Below, in pieces: positions 12,303 through 23,096 of a stretch of DNA of 64,000 bases. The DNA is taken from contig NC_134100.1 in the NCBI RefSeq assembly GCF_000715075.1, forward strand, positions 26,838,609-26,902,608. The letters are read 5' to 3'. Position 1 is the first letter of the stretch. The number at the start of each line of letters is the position of its first letter. Origin of the DNA: Nicotiana tabacum. Its lineage: Eukaryota; Streptophyta; Magnoliopsida; Solanales; Solanaceae. Below the pieces are notes generated by a model, which made no database searches, was not told the DNA's origin, and saw only the letters and a program-made list of their open reading frames with translations. Position numbers and translations under genes: made by a program.

Positions 12303-12360
12303 AGCCGTTGAGATCATATGATCTAACGGCTCAGATCCGATCAACCTCCCCATATATAAA
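12303..12360 (+). promoter_or_regulatory. LTR promoter of element B: palindrome plus TATA box
   Basis: The near-perfect inverted repeat AGCCGTTGAGATCAT / ATGATCTAACGGCT (one unpaired base) spans 12303-12331. TATATAAA follows at 12353-12360. Transcription would start about 30 bp further on, near 12385-12395, making everything before this U3. The same arrangement is in the 3' LTR. Confidence 0.7.
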
Positions 12361-12799
12361 CTCAGCCCTTACCCCGCACCCCCTATACCAACCCCACCCT
12401 TCATCGTCCCCAAACTCAAACCTGAAACCCCCCGAACCCTAGCAGCCGCCCTAGTCTCCTTCGCCATTAAAGCCGGCGGCACGAACGCCGGTGACCACCT
12501 CCTGAACACCCTAAGACCCCCTCACTCTCCTGAACATGGATCTACTATCCATTTGCCTCGAATCACTTTCGTTCGTCTCGAATCTTCATTTGAAGATTTG
12601 AGTCGAACCCGGACCTACACCAAACCTCACAATCTTTGTATCAGCCACTCCCCTGACCTTCCTCGTGACCAAACCAAGCTTGGTTTGGTCCGAATCTACC
12701 CACAACTCCCTAAAAATCAAATCTGGGGATCCAAAACCTAGAACACTAATAGCCTTGGAATCCGGCCGGTCTTGACAAGGGTTTGAGGTCTAATAGACC

Positions 12800-12837
12800 T
12801 TAATCAAGGTGTTCTCATGTGAGAACACCCTGATTAA
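12800..12837 (+). other. 18-bp-arm hairpin in the LTR (transcribed part)
   Basis: TTAATCAAGGTGTTCTCA is followed after two bases by its complement with one mismatch. It lies about 440 bp downstream of the TATA box, hence in the transcribed leader. It is present in both LTRs (30262-30299). Function unknown. Confidence 0.65.
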
Positions 12838-15576
12838 AGTTTGTTCGGCCTCAAGAGTTCGAAGTCGAGTCAGATTTGGGTTCGTTTTGATTTCAAACTT
12901 TTTCGGTAAGTTTCCTTTTCTCTTTGTTTGGTTCTGATTAAGTCATTAGCATGCTTTGTGGTAATTGCTTGTTATTTCCTGATAGTTTCTTAATTTCTTT
13001 CTTCTCTGTAAAGACCTTTTATTTGGTCGATTGTGTTCTGTGTATGATTTAAATGTATCCTATGATAAGCATGTCCGATTAGTATAGTCGTCGCATGAAT
13101 AAACTTATATAGGTTCCCAGTAATTGAACACAAAATTGTCTGATGCCCTTTAGGTCCCCGAACGTATTGTTTATATGAGCGACTGATTATTACCTGCTAT
13201 AATTAGTATAGTCGACTCGATAAATGTCGTTGATTAGTTTCTATAACTAATGAACCGAACGAGCTAATAAGGTCGCATGACTACTTGAACGTTGCCACTA
13301 ACTGAATGCCCCAGCATTGTTTAAAATAGTTGGTTTGCATTGTAAAAATGACTGAAAAGGTTCAGTCCAGGCAGTCTTAAATCTGAACTTTCGCCAGTTC
13401 AAAAATGCCCTGAGGCTGCAATAGGCAGGGCAGTAATAATCAAGGTTAAGCAGGGGTATTCTGGGGTGTTAAAAAGGGCAGAAAGATTAGTTTAAATGAG
13501 CTGACAAGTAGGGTACTGATTTAGGATTAAACTAATACCAATGGGGAGCAAGACATAAGAGTATGGGGCTTGAAATGAATAATAAAATGATGCCCATAAC
13601 TCTTGATTAAACAAAAGACCAGGCGTGGGAAACAAAGGGGCTGGCACCAAAGATGCTTAGGCATGGGCTTAAAGGGTATGGGTATTCTGCCAATTGGCAG
13701 GGGAGGCAGCTCAGCTGCACTAGTTCATTTGGCCTATAAATAGGCCATTTGAGAACTTAAAAAGGGCTGGACTTTTAGTCTTCCGAAAAGGAAAAAAAAG
13801 GCTGGAATTTTTAGTCATAAAGCTGAAACTTTTAGTCTGAAGAAGGGTTTACTGAGTCTAAAGAAAGCTGAAAAACATAAGTTAGTTTCCGAATAGATTG
13901 TAACCAAACACCATCTGAAAGTTGAATAAGAATTCATATTGGTCAAGCTGCCTTGGCCAAGTTCTGTCATCTGCATTGACTGAGCTGTTTGTTGGTTGCT
14001 GAACTGTTGGTATTTGCTGCATTGAACACTCTTTTACTTCTGGGGTTTCATTACTCTTCGTCTGGAATTACTGGTTTGGCACTCGACCATTCGCTGGTTT
14101 CTTTTGTTCTGGGAATTATTGTTGGTTGTTCGTGGATTACGGAAAACATTTGGTGTTTGGTTTGTTGCTGTGCTGTTGCTGTGTACCTGTTGTTGCTGTG
14201 TTTACTGCATACTGCCCAGCTGATCATTCCTTTCTTCCTTTCATTTCCTTACCAGGTACACAATTGATACCACCAATGTAACTGAGAGTTTGAGCATGAA
14301 TGCAAAAGAGAGGACCTGCAGATTGTTTTTATATATACATGAACTGTTACATTAAATGTCATGAAATAGTTACATTTTCGTTTGGATAATAGAAGTAGCC
14401 TACATGCTCAGTATATCAATGTAGGTTAATGAATGATAGTCATGTATGTATGCGGTTAGGTGAAAAACATTCCCAGTGTAATAAGTTGTATTTTAGACTT
14501 AGTCTGATGGTGTAGTATATTCTCTAATGTAGGCCCAATAGGAAAACTATCCACATGAGTTAAAGTTCTTTCCCTTTTTGCCAAATTGTCACATATAAAT
14601 TGATAAAGAACAAAGAATCAGTTCTAGGCCTCAACCTCAGGAAGGCCGAGCCTAAATCGAAACAAATCAGCTAGGCATGTATCGGGAAAACAGGGGCCCA
14701 AGTCTGGCCATCTCGCATGAGCTGGGTTTGGGCCCATAATTTTCGACTAGTTGTCCATAAGTGCAGTCACGTTTTATTATTCTGTAAAAGCACTTTAAAT
14801 CCTGTTATAAATAAGCTCGCAAGCATGTAATCGACTAAGGCTATTTACTGCTTTCGATTGATAGAGACAAACACGACAAGAAACGTAGTTGCTATAGGAT
14901 ATCCTTTAAAAATAACAACGAGATGAGCCTCGATAAAAATAAACAAAACGCAGATGCGGGGCCCTTGTTAAATATATATTATTGAAGCATTTAGTTTCCA
15001 GGACGGGTTGTTTAGCAAATCTCACAACCCTCCTAAAATAACAATACGTTAGACTCTTTAGGACGCACCTTAATAAATCTTACCTTCGTAAACTCGGGTG
15101 CACATTGATGTGACCCAAATCCAAATCTCAACGGAGTCAAAAGGTGTCGACGACCACGGGTACATTGATTGTAACGCGATTCGAGATACATTTTCACAAC
15201 GTTGCAATTCTTGTAAAAACAATAATAATAAAGCGGTTAAAAGTTAGAATTTGCATATAAGGTCATACTTGTATAAAATCAGATAATCAAGCCGAATATA
15301 ACAGTTGAGCGACCGTGCTAGAACCACGGAACTCGGGAATGCCTAACACCTTCTCCCGGGTTAACAGAATTCCTTATCTAGATTTCTGGTACGCAGACTG
15401 TAATATAGAGTCATTCATTTCCTCGATTCGGGATTAAAATTGGTGACTTGGGACACCCTAAATCTCCCAAGTGGCGACTCTGAAATAATTAAACCAATCC
15501 CGTTTCGATTGTCCTTTAATTGGAAAAAACTCCCTCGCACCCCCTGCGGGCGCGGAAAAAGGAGGTGTGACAGCTC

Positions 15577-15594
15577 TGGCGACTCTGCTGGGGA
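15577..15594 (+). other. Primer-binding site, tRNA-Arg type
   Basis: TGGCGACTCTGCTGGGGA, four bases after the LTR, is an 18-nt match to the complement of a plant tRNA-Arg 3' end including CCA. Ogre elements are known to use tRNA-Arg. Confidence 0.85.
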
Positions 15595-16866
15595 TCTAAA
15601 CCCAGAACCACTGGTTCAGGGTTAAGAATTCGAGCTTAGAATAATTGTTATTATCTGGCTTTATTTATTATCTGATTTTATTACATGTTTTGAGCCTAAT
15701 GTACTAAATGCTACTTTTACCGCTTTGATATTATTTGAACTGTACATATCAACTGTGCCGAAACCTTTTCTCTTCTTACCTCCAGGGAGAAGCTCGCTGG
15801 TCGAGACTCCCTATTCTGTTAGTGTCAATACCTAAAATAAGAAAGAGGTCGGACAAGTTACAAAGCCGGACGATCTCGCGGGTCCCCGGTACGTAGCCCC
15901 CTCCTCGACTCGGGTTGTCCGCTCGGTTACACAGTCTAGAACAAATACCCAGGTTACGAACCTAGAATAACTTGACTTCATGTCGGATCCCTAGTAGGAA
16001 CGTTTATTTGCATCATGTTGCATTTGACTTAGGGGACTCAACACAGGGGTTGGGTCCGTCTAGGACAAGCAACTTGAAAAGAAAAGACCCCCCTGTTGCA
16101 TCCCATTTGTTTTGCGCATTTATTTGCATCGGTTCCGCATGCTGACCGGTTCCTAGAAAAGGAAATTTTTTTATTTTCCTTTTATTGAAAGTGAAAAAAA
16201 TATATAAAATTTATTTTTTTTCTTTTATCACTTTCAAAATCAAAAAAAAAAAAAGGAAGAGAAAGGGTATTTATTTTAAATGTTGTTTTTTTCATAAATT
16301 CAAAAATGTTGTTTCTTTCATAAATTCAGACTAATAATCCAAATATTGCCAAAAAATAATAATAAAAAAAATATATAATAACAATAATAAATATTTTCTT
16401 TAGCCTTTATCTCTCTTCATAATAATAAAAACGCTTATTCTTGATTTCTAGATTTATTTGATTTTTTCTCTCTATTTATGATATCTCGAACTACGCCGGT
16501 TTGATTCTCACCGGATGTGAGATACGTAGGCAACCCTCGTCGGGTTCAACCCCATTTTTTGCTAAAATAGCCAAAATCAATAAATAAATAATTAAATAAA
16601 AAAAAGAAAAAAAAAAGATGTGTCGAATTTTAAAAGTCATAAATAAGTTAGGTGATGTTGTTGTGTCATAAATAGCCGAATGTTCCCGAAAAGGGACGCC
16701 GGAAGGCTGACTTTGCATAAACAGCCACCTTTGGGTCTTGTTTAGCAGTTGACCCACACAGCCTTAAAATCTTCGTCCCCGAAGTGTTTAAAGGCCGTGT
16801 TCAAAACTTGATCCCCTTTGTAAAATATTTTTGAGTCAAGTCGTTTTGTTAAAATCACCTTAATAA
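15595..16866 (+). other. Leader of element B, non-coding
   Basis: About 1.27 kb between primer site and ORF1 with no convincing gene. It has an A/T homopolymer-rich section (16160-16450), the third copy of the structured motif (16488-16546) and a second A-rich run (16575-16620). Confidence 0.75.
16488..16546 (+). other. Structured motif copy 3 (before ORF1)
   Basis: The outer stem is CTACG (16491-16495) with CGTAG (16525-16529). The inner stem is CCGGT (16496-16500) with ACCGG (16510-16514) around TTGATTCTC. The following hairpin is AACCC (16532-16536) with GGGTT (16542-16546). Both helices are perfect Watson-Crick. Confidence 0.65.
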
Positions 16867-18912
16867 ATGTGCAGGATGAGCACGATGCAAAATGAACATT
16901 TTTCAATAATGACCAAAATCCCTGTCAAGCTACGGCTATGGTGGAATGATCTAGGTGTTGAAGGACAAAATGAGGTCAAGAAATATCTGAAAGGTCTCGT
17001 GGGTTTGTTGGAAATCCAGCCTCGGGGAGATATCATAAGAGCTTTGGTTACCTACTGGGACCCGGCGCACAATGTTTTCCATTTCTCTGATTTTGAACTC
17101 ACCCCGACTTTGGAAGAAATGGCCGGGTACATCGGAAATGCTGAACTTCCGTTGAGGCAAAAATACTTGGTCGCCCCAAGAATTGTCACGGTACACCGGT
17201 TCCTAGATTCATTGAAGATACCCAGAACGGTCCACAACCCGGATCTGGCAGCCGTATTTTGTACTCCATGCTTCATATATGATAGATACGGTCATGAGGG
17301 GGGGTTCAATAATCCGATCAACAAACTGTGCAGCAAAGGAGTTCGTCAGAAGTGGGACGAGCACAGACGGGTAGCGTTCATGATAATGTTCCTAGGCCTT
17401 CTGGTATTCCCAAGGAAAGATGGAAACATTGATTTGAAGATATCCGGGGTCGTCAGCACTTTACTCACGCAAAGGGACAGTACTCTCGCACCTATGGTGG
17501 TGTCCGATATCTTTCGAGCTCTTACAGCTTGTAAAGCTGGGGGAGATTTCTTCGAAGGTTGTAACTTGCTCCTACAGATATGGATGTCCGAGCACCTCTG
17601 CCATCATTCCGAGATTTTGAGCCATGGTTCCCCGGAAAAGACCCGCATAGAAGAATCTTACACAAGAACCAAAGAGATCAGCTTGCCCAAAGGAGTCCTG
17701 GCATGGACCTCGTTCTTTCAAGCTCTTACTGCCAGCCAAATACAATGGACGTTGGGATGGTTGCCTGTTGATGAGATCCTGTATATGTCTGCAGCTAAAA
17801 CTCATTTCTTACTAATGGGGCTTAAGAGCATTCAACCTTACGCACCCTGCCGAGTTTTGAGACAGTTTGGAAGATGCCAGACAGTACCTCATGAGGAAGA
17901 TCTTAGCACTCAAGCACTTGAGATAAGTCGTGACGGACAATTCCCAGAAGTGAAAATTCGCCAAGTCTGGAGTGAGTGTCAATATTTGAAATCAGATACT
18001 TGCGTGCGGGATCGAGCCAAAGGTGAGACGGCACCAGGTTACCTCGCGTGGTATAAAAGGGAATTTGAGCATGAAAGGCCAGCTAAGAGACCCCATATCC
18101 TGAATTTCGCTGAAACATCGCGAAAACAATGGGATTGGCTAGCGAAAGAAAGAAGCTATTGCGCCGAAATCAGCAGGTTGAAACAACAAGTGGAAAGCTT
18201 GAAATATGAGCACAATGTGCAGGCTGCTGCCAATCTGGGAGAGCGGAACAGGTTAATTCAGGAAAACAAAATGCTCAGATCCCAGATCCAACAGATAAGG
18301 ATGAATGCGGATGAACAGCCAAGGCGTCGATCAGACGAGCAGCTGATAAAAAGGCTAATAGGTGAAATCAGGGAATGGCAAGATGGTTTGGAGAAATCCG
18401 AAAGCGTCATAGCAGAGCTCAGGGCACAGTGGGATACACGAGTAAATAAGCATCGCCGATGTTTGAACCAAGTGAAACATGACCACGAGAAGACTGTTGC
18501 CAAAATAAAGAGAGAGATGGTTACACTTAAGTTTAAAGCAGTTAAGCGGGCCAGGGATTTCCAATTGGAGAGTAGATATTGTTACGACCTGTTGGCCCAA
18601 ATGAAGACAGAAGTACGGCAGCTGAAGAATCAACATATACAAGACTCACAGGTGTTCAAGACGTGCAGTGATCAGATAAGACACCTACTCATAGAGAAGA
18701 AACAAGCCAGAGATAAGATCAGGGCCATTGCCCATGCCATCATCAGACGGTGTCGGCGGTGCGAAAACATGACCTGCGTTACCGTTCTCCCAGCAGTGAT
18801 GGGTTATGTCAAACAGACCATGCACGAGTTGGAGCAGCTCGAAAGGGATCTCGCACCTAGAACCGCGAAAAGGCCGAATGATGCCGCGCGGGTCCCTAAG
18901 TTGGAAAATTAA
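16867..18912 (+). CDS. ORF1 protein of the Ogre-like element (DUF7745-like, coiled-coil C-terminus)
   Basis: An uninterrupted 681-codon frame between the leader and gag, in the position of the extra ORF1 that defines Ogre elements. Its function in the family is not known. Residues 1 to about 410 form a globular region (VKLRLWWNDLG, LTPTLEEMAGYIG, RRVAFMIMFLGLLVFPRKDG) resembling the plant DUF7745 family by eye. Residues about 430-650 are rich in K, E, Q and R with heptad-like leucines and are probably coiled coil. Two cysteine pairs (RRCRRCENMTC) lie near the end. The start could also be the ATG at 16876. It is the only main ORF of element B without a stop or frameshift. It is separated from gag by 553 nt that include a structured motif copy. 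Confidence 0.85.
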   Translation: MCRMSTMQNEHFSIMTKIPVKLRLWWNDLGVEGQNEVKKYLKGLVGLLEIQPRGDIIRALVTYWDPAHNVFHFSDFELTPTLEEMAGYIGNAELPLRQKYLVAPRIVTVHRFLDSLKIPRTVHNPDLAAVFCTPCFIYDRYGHEGGFNNPINKLCSKGVRQKWDEHRRVAFMIMFLGLLVFPRKDGNIDLKISGVVSTLLTQRDSTLAPMVVSDIFRALTACKAGGDFFEGCNLLLQIWMSEHLCHHSEILSHGSPEKTRIEESYTRTKEISLPKGVLAWTSFFQALTASQIQWTLGWLPVDEILYMSAAKTHFLLMGLKSIQPYAPCRVLRQFGRCQTVPHEEDLSTQALEISRDGQFPEVKIRQVWSECQYLKSDTCVRDRAKGETAPGYLAWYKREFEHERPAKRPHILNFAETSRKQWDWLAKERSYCAEISRLKQQVESLKYEHNVQAAANLGERNRLIQENKMLRSQIQQIRMNADEQPRRRSDEQLIKRLIGEIREWQDGLEKSESVIAELRAQWDTRVNKHRRCLNQVKHDHEKTVAKIKREMVTLKFKAVKRARDFQLESRYCYDLLAQMKTEVRQLKNQHIQDSQVFKTCSDQIRHLLIEKKQARDKIRAIAHAIIRRCRRCENMTCVTVLPAVMGYVKQTMHELEQLERDLAPRTAKRPNDAARVPKLEN

Positions 18913-19465
18913 CCTCTGGTCGAGTCTTGTTTTAATTGAGCTTTGATGCTTTCCCACATGTTGTTTTCTATTTTTCTTTCAATCAAATAGGGTCAGAGAA
19001 CCGTGGAGTCTGTACTGTTGCTATTTTGTTTGAAGCAATGTGTAATAGCAAATTTTGATAATGAAATTAAGTGACTCCGGAAGAATTTCTACGTGTCTTT
19101 ACTTTGAGGCAGAACTACGCCTGGTCTGATTCACGCGGGGACGTGATACGTAGGCAATCCCCATAAGATTCGACCGCTTTTAATAAATAAAGAAAAGAAA
19201 ATGTAAATAAAATAAAACGCAGGGTTTCGCAAAATACTTTAAAGAGGCGAATGAGCAAACCGGGATGACGCATGTTGTTTGAAGCAAAGCATGTAGAAAC
19301 GGTTAACTGCCTAGGTGCATTGCATCCTCTATGTGTTATGATCAAATCTGTTAAGCTCTAACACTAACAAAGTTTGTTGTTGTCTGATATCAGACAGTTA
19401 GTTGTTAAAGAATTCTGGCAACACATTCATACCAAACCAGATCCAAAGGACCGGTAGCAACAAGC
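18913..19465 (+). other. ORF1-gag spacer
   Basis: No gene is seen. It contains structured motif copy 4 at 19112-19170. The spacer is long for termination-reinitiation, so gag must be reached by another mRNA, by internal entry or by leaky mechanisms. The sequence alone does not say which. Confidence 0.6.
19112..19170 (+). other. Structured motif copy 4 (between ORF1 and gag)
   Basis: The outer stem is CTACG (19115-19119) with CGTAG (19149-19153). A weaker inner stem CCTG with CGGG (one U-G) surrounds the conserved TGATTC. The following hairpin is AATC (19156-19159) with GATT (19167-19170). Confidence 0.6.
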
Positions 19466-22400
19466 ATGACTACTTCGGAGAATAGCAATGAGGAAGAAAG
19501 GCCGATGAGCCAGTTGTTAAAAGAAGCGATGGAAAAGATTGAAAGGATGGGACTAGAAATGAATGCAATGCAACTAGCCCTAGCCAAAACACAAAAGAGT
19601 CCTGAAACACTGGGACACATGCCGGAGTACCCTCACTCTGGCCCTTCCACAAGCCGCCCAAATCCCCTCTATCATCAAGAAAGAAGCCCTCATGATTCCC
19701 AAGCTCCACCACCCCATCAACCTCTCCCAACACCCAATATTCCCATTTTTGTGGGACCTACATCAGCCCCTTTGCAGAGAACGACCAGTGAGCCATTGTT
19801 TCAGGCTCACGATACCCAATACTATCCCCCCGAGCCTACATTCCATGCACCCGAACCACAGGCTTACAATCCCCATTTGGAAGTACCGGCAGAGGTTGAG
19901 AAGCCGGTTAAGGCCCCTGAACAGGATGAAGTGTTGAGAAAGTTCAAAAGCCTGGAGCAATCCTTCAGGAACTTGCACGGGCTGGGCAATCAAGTCAGCG
20001 TGGCATACAAAGATCTGTGCCCTTTCCCAGACGTCCAACTCCCAGCCGGGTTCAAGATGCCCAAGTTTGATTTATATGAAGGGCACGGTGATCCCATGGC
20101 ACATTTGCGGGGATTTTGTAGTAAAATGAGAGGGGCAGGAGGCAAGGACGAGCTTTTGATAGCTTATTTCGGCCAAAGCCTGAGCGGATCTGCACTGGAA
20201 TGGTATACCAGGCAGGATTTCAGCAGGTGGTACACGTGGGATGACCTGGCGCAGGCTTTTGCAGGTCATTTCCAGTACAATCTGGAGATAGTCCCTGACC
20301 GTCTCACGTTATTGAGAACTGGGAAGAAACCCGGGGAAAGTTTTCGCGAGTTCGGGTTCCGCTGGAGAGAACAAGCAGCTAGAGTCGATCCTCCCATGAG
20401 AGAGGGAGAGATGGTGGACTATTTTTTGCAAACATTGGATCCAACCTACTTTGGTCACTTGGTGACAACGGTTGGAAAATCTTTCAACGAGGTGGTCAAA
20501 ATAGGGGTCATGATAGAAGAGGGTTTGAGGTCGGACAAGATCTTGAACTATTCGGCACTCAAGGCCACAACCCAGGCTATTCAAAGCGGCACGGGAGGTG
20601 CATTGAGAAGAAAGAAAGAAGAGGTTGCCACGATCGAGGCAGGCAGTTGGTCCCGGGCTGGCAGGCCGCATTACAACTAACCCAGGTCTCACAAGTCAAA
20701 CTACCCATACAACCCACCACAAAATTTCTATCCACCTCGAGAACCACATTGTTCCGTACACCAAGCCCAGGTATACACTCAGCCTCCGGTTCGCCCACAA
20801 TGGCGCGCACCGGCTCCCCAGAACATATATGCACCACCACAAAACACCTACCCTCCACCAAGGGCATATAGAAACCCTTCAGGGGCAGGTTTCCGGGGAA
20901 ATCCAGATGCTAGGAATGACAGGTTGCGGAAGCAAAGAACCTTCACCGAACTGGGAGAAACCTACACCGCTGTGTTCCACAAGCTGTGGCAATTGGGTTT
21001 GGTTAGTCCTGTCCATACTCGGGAACCAAATCCCCTACCTCAGAATGTAGATCGATCAATCAGTTGTGAATACTGTTCAGGGATGCTCGAGCACGATACC
21101 GAGAAGTGCTGGAAGTTAAGGCATGCCATACAGGATCTTATTGACACCAATAAGATCGAGGTCCAGACACCGGAGGCTCCTAACATCAACCAAAACCCAC
21201 TGCCAGCGCACCACGAAACTCACATGATTGAGTTGGTGTGTGAGGGAGGAGAATTAAGAAAACCCTCACAAACAGTGATGATGATCCAAGCCGCCCGAAA
21301 GAAGTCTTAACCAGTGGAGGAACAAGTGTACAGTCGCAGGGAGAAGGCGTCAAGCCGGTAGTGATATTGGGGAAGAGCCCGTCCATCATAGCAAGCAAAC
21401 CCGAGCCAAGCAAGTTGGTAATACCAGGGATCCTGCCCACACCGGCAGTCGTGTTGAAAGGGGTATGTAGAGAACGGGTGACCATAAAGCCTGTGGTCCA
21501 ACTGCCGATGATTGACAGCAGGGCTGTGCCTTGGAAATATGAAAGGGCAGTGGTGACGTACCAAGGAAAACAGGTGGAAGAAGTCAGTTGTGAAGCGCAA
21601 GGGCTGACTCGATCAGGTCGATGTTTTGCTCCGGTGGAGTTAAGAAAAACCAACCCAGTGGCAACCAAGAAGCCAGTGTCAGAAGAAGAGGCTGAAGAAT
21701 TCCTGAGGAAGATGAAAGTACAAGACTATTCTGTGGTTGAGCAGCTGAGAAAAACACCTGCCCAGATCTCACTATTGTCATTACTCCTCCATTCTGAGGA
21801 ACATCGTCGGGCCCTGTTAAAGATATTGAACGAGGCTCATGTACCCAGTGAGATTTCTGTAAACCACCTGGAAACCATTGCCAGCAAGATTTTCGAGGTG
21901 AACAGGGTAACATTCTCAGATGATGACCTGCCGGTGGAAGGTACGGAGCACAATAAAGCTCTATACCTAGCTGTCAAATGTGAAGACTCGGTGGTAACCC
22001 GAGTATTGGTGGATAACGGCTCAAGCGCCAATATTTGTCCATTATCCACCCTGGACCAGTTAAAGATTGACCGTGGAAGAATCCGGGAGAATAGCATCTG
22101 TGTCCGGGGGTTTGACGGAAACGGAACAGCCACTGTGGGGGATGTTGTACTTGAACTGACCATTGGGCCAGTCCTATTTACCATGGAATTCCAGGTGTTA
22201 GATGCCACAGTTTCTTATAACCTGCTGTTAGGACGACCCTGGATTCATGCAGCTAAAGCGGTGCCTTCCACCCTACATCAGACAGTGAAGTTCGAGTGGG
22301 AAAGACAAGAGGTCGTGTTGCACGGCGAGGATACAACATGCACCATGGGCGGAACCATTGTACCTTTCATAGAGACCACTGATGACAAAGGTCCTTGGGT

Positions 22401-22923
22401 CTACCAGATTCTCGATACAGGGTCGGCCAACAAAATTTCTGAAGGAGAAATCATCCCTCACCCTAGGGTAGCTGCCGCAGCAGTCATGATGGTATCAGAA
22501 ATGCTGGGTAATGGATTTGTGCCGGGAAAAGGCCTGGGAGTTGGACTTCAAGGGATAGTCCAACCTGTCTCCCTTCCTAAGAATCTGGAAACTTTCGGGT
22601 TGGGGTTCAAACCAACCGCAGCAGACAGGAAGCAAGCGCGAAAAATGAAGAAGAGGGCCTGGTCTCTGCCTAAACCAGTGCCACGCCTCTCAAGGTCTTT
22701 TGTTAAAGCAAGTGCCAAGGGGTCAGCGATCCCAAAGATTCGAGGACCTTTGATCGGCATAAATGAAGACCTGAATCAGAGTTTTGAGAGACTATTCGCG
22801 GATGTCAGTATGGTGGAAGCTGGAGAAGGTTCCAGCAGAGCAGAGATACAATTTGTGGGGCCTGAGGCCAAGATCAACAATTGGACGGTTACTCCTCTTC
22901 CGGTCCGAGGGGAGTCTTGGTAG
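19466..22923 (+). pseudogene. Gag-protease-G-patch polyprotein of element B (one nonsense codon, one frameshift)
   Basis: The start ATG at 19466 opens a coiled-coil-like segment, then a proline-rich linker (19630-19900) and the retrotransposon gag domain (about 20020-20480; ALEWYTRQ, ESFREFGFRWREQAARV). TAA at 20678-20680 interrupts the frame, which continues past it to a CX2CX5HX4C zinc knuckle (21065-21110). The frame then moves from 2 to 1 near 21300. The aspartic protease follows at about 21960-22270, with active site VDNGSSANI where the usual motif is DTG or DSG. A G-patch domain (LGNGFVPGKGLGVGLQGI) is at 22504-22560. The frame ends with TAG 22921-22923, which overlaps a splice donor. 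Gag would form the particle, and the protease would cleave the polyprotein. Confidence 0.88.
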
Positions 22924-23096
22924 TAGGCTTTGATTAATGTTTTGTTTGTTTGTTTGTTCGGATTACTCAAGGGTGTAATCCAAATTTTACTTTCGTTTTT
23001 GTAAAAGTGTGAACCCTTTTTATCCCGCAAATTTAATAAAGTTCTTTTCTTTTGTCCCATTTTAATTTTTGTTTTGTTCTTTTTCTTTCTGAACAG
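22920..23096 (+). other. Intron between gag-pro and pol of element B
   Basis: The donor TTG/GTAGTAG at 22920 and the acceptor TTTCTTTCTGAACAG ending at 23096 follow a T-rich tract. Removing these 177 nt joins the gag-pro frame (phase 2) exactly to the frame running into RT. Such an intron at this position is known in Ogre elements. Confidence 0.8.

Larger units (their letters stand above)
11639..15572 (+). repeat. 5' LTR of element B
   Basis: It starts at TG (11639), ends at CA (15572) and is matched base by base by 29102-33034 with about 35 differences. It contains a palindrome plus TATA box (12303-12360), a long perfect-looking hairpin (12800-12837), and an AT-rich, T-rich 3' half. The 92-aa reading frame at 13989-14267 recurs in the other LTR only because LTRs are duplicates, and I do not treat it as a gene. 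Confidence 0.95.

Noticed and set aside
13989..14267. 92-aa open frame, repeated at 31451-31729
   Set aside because: It is in both LTRs only because LTRs are copies of one another. Composition is hydrophobic and T-rich, with no known domain.
21290..21312. Programmed -1 frameshift between gag and protease
   Set aside because: No slippery heptamer or following stem is apparent, and Ogre gag-pro is normally one frame, so a 1-nt mutation is simpler.
21186..21668. 160-aa minus-strand frame
   Set aside because: It is a shadow of gag-pro of element B, with no domain text.
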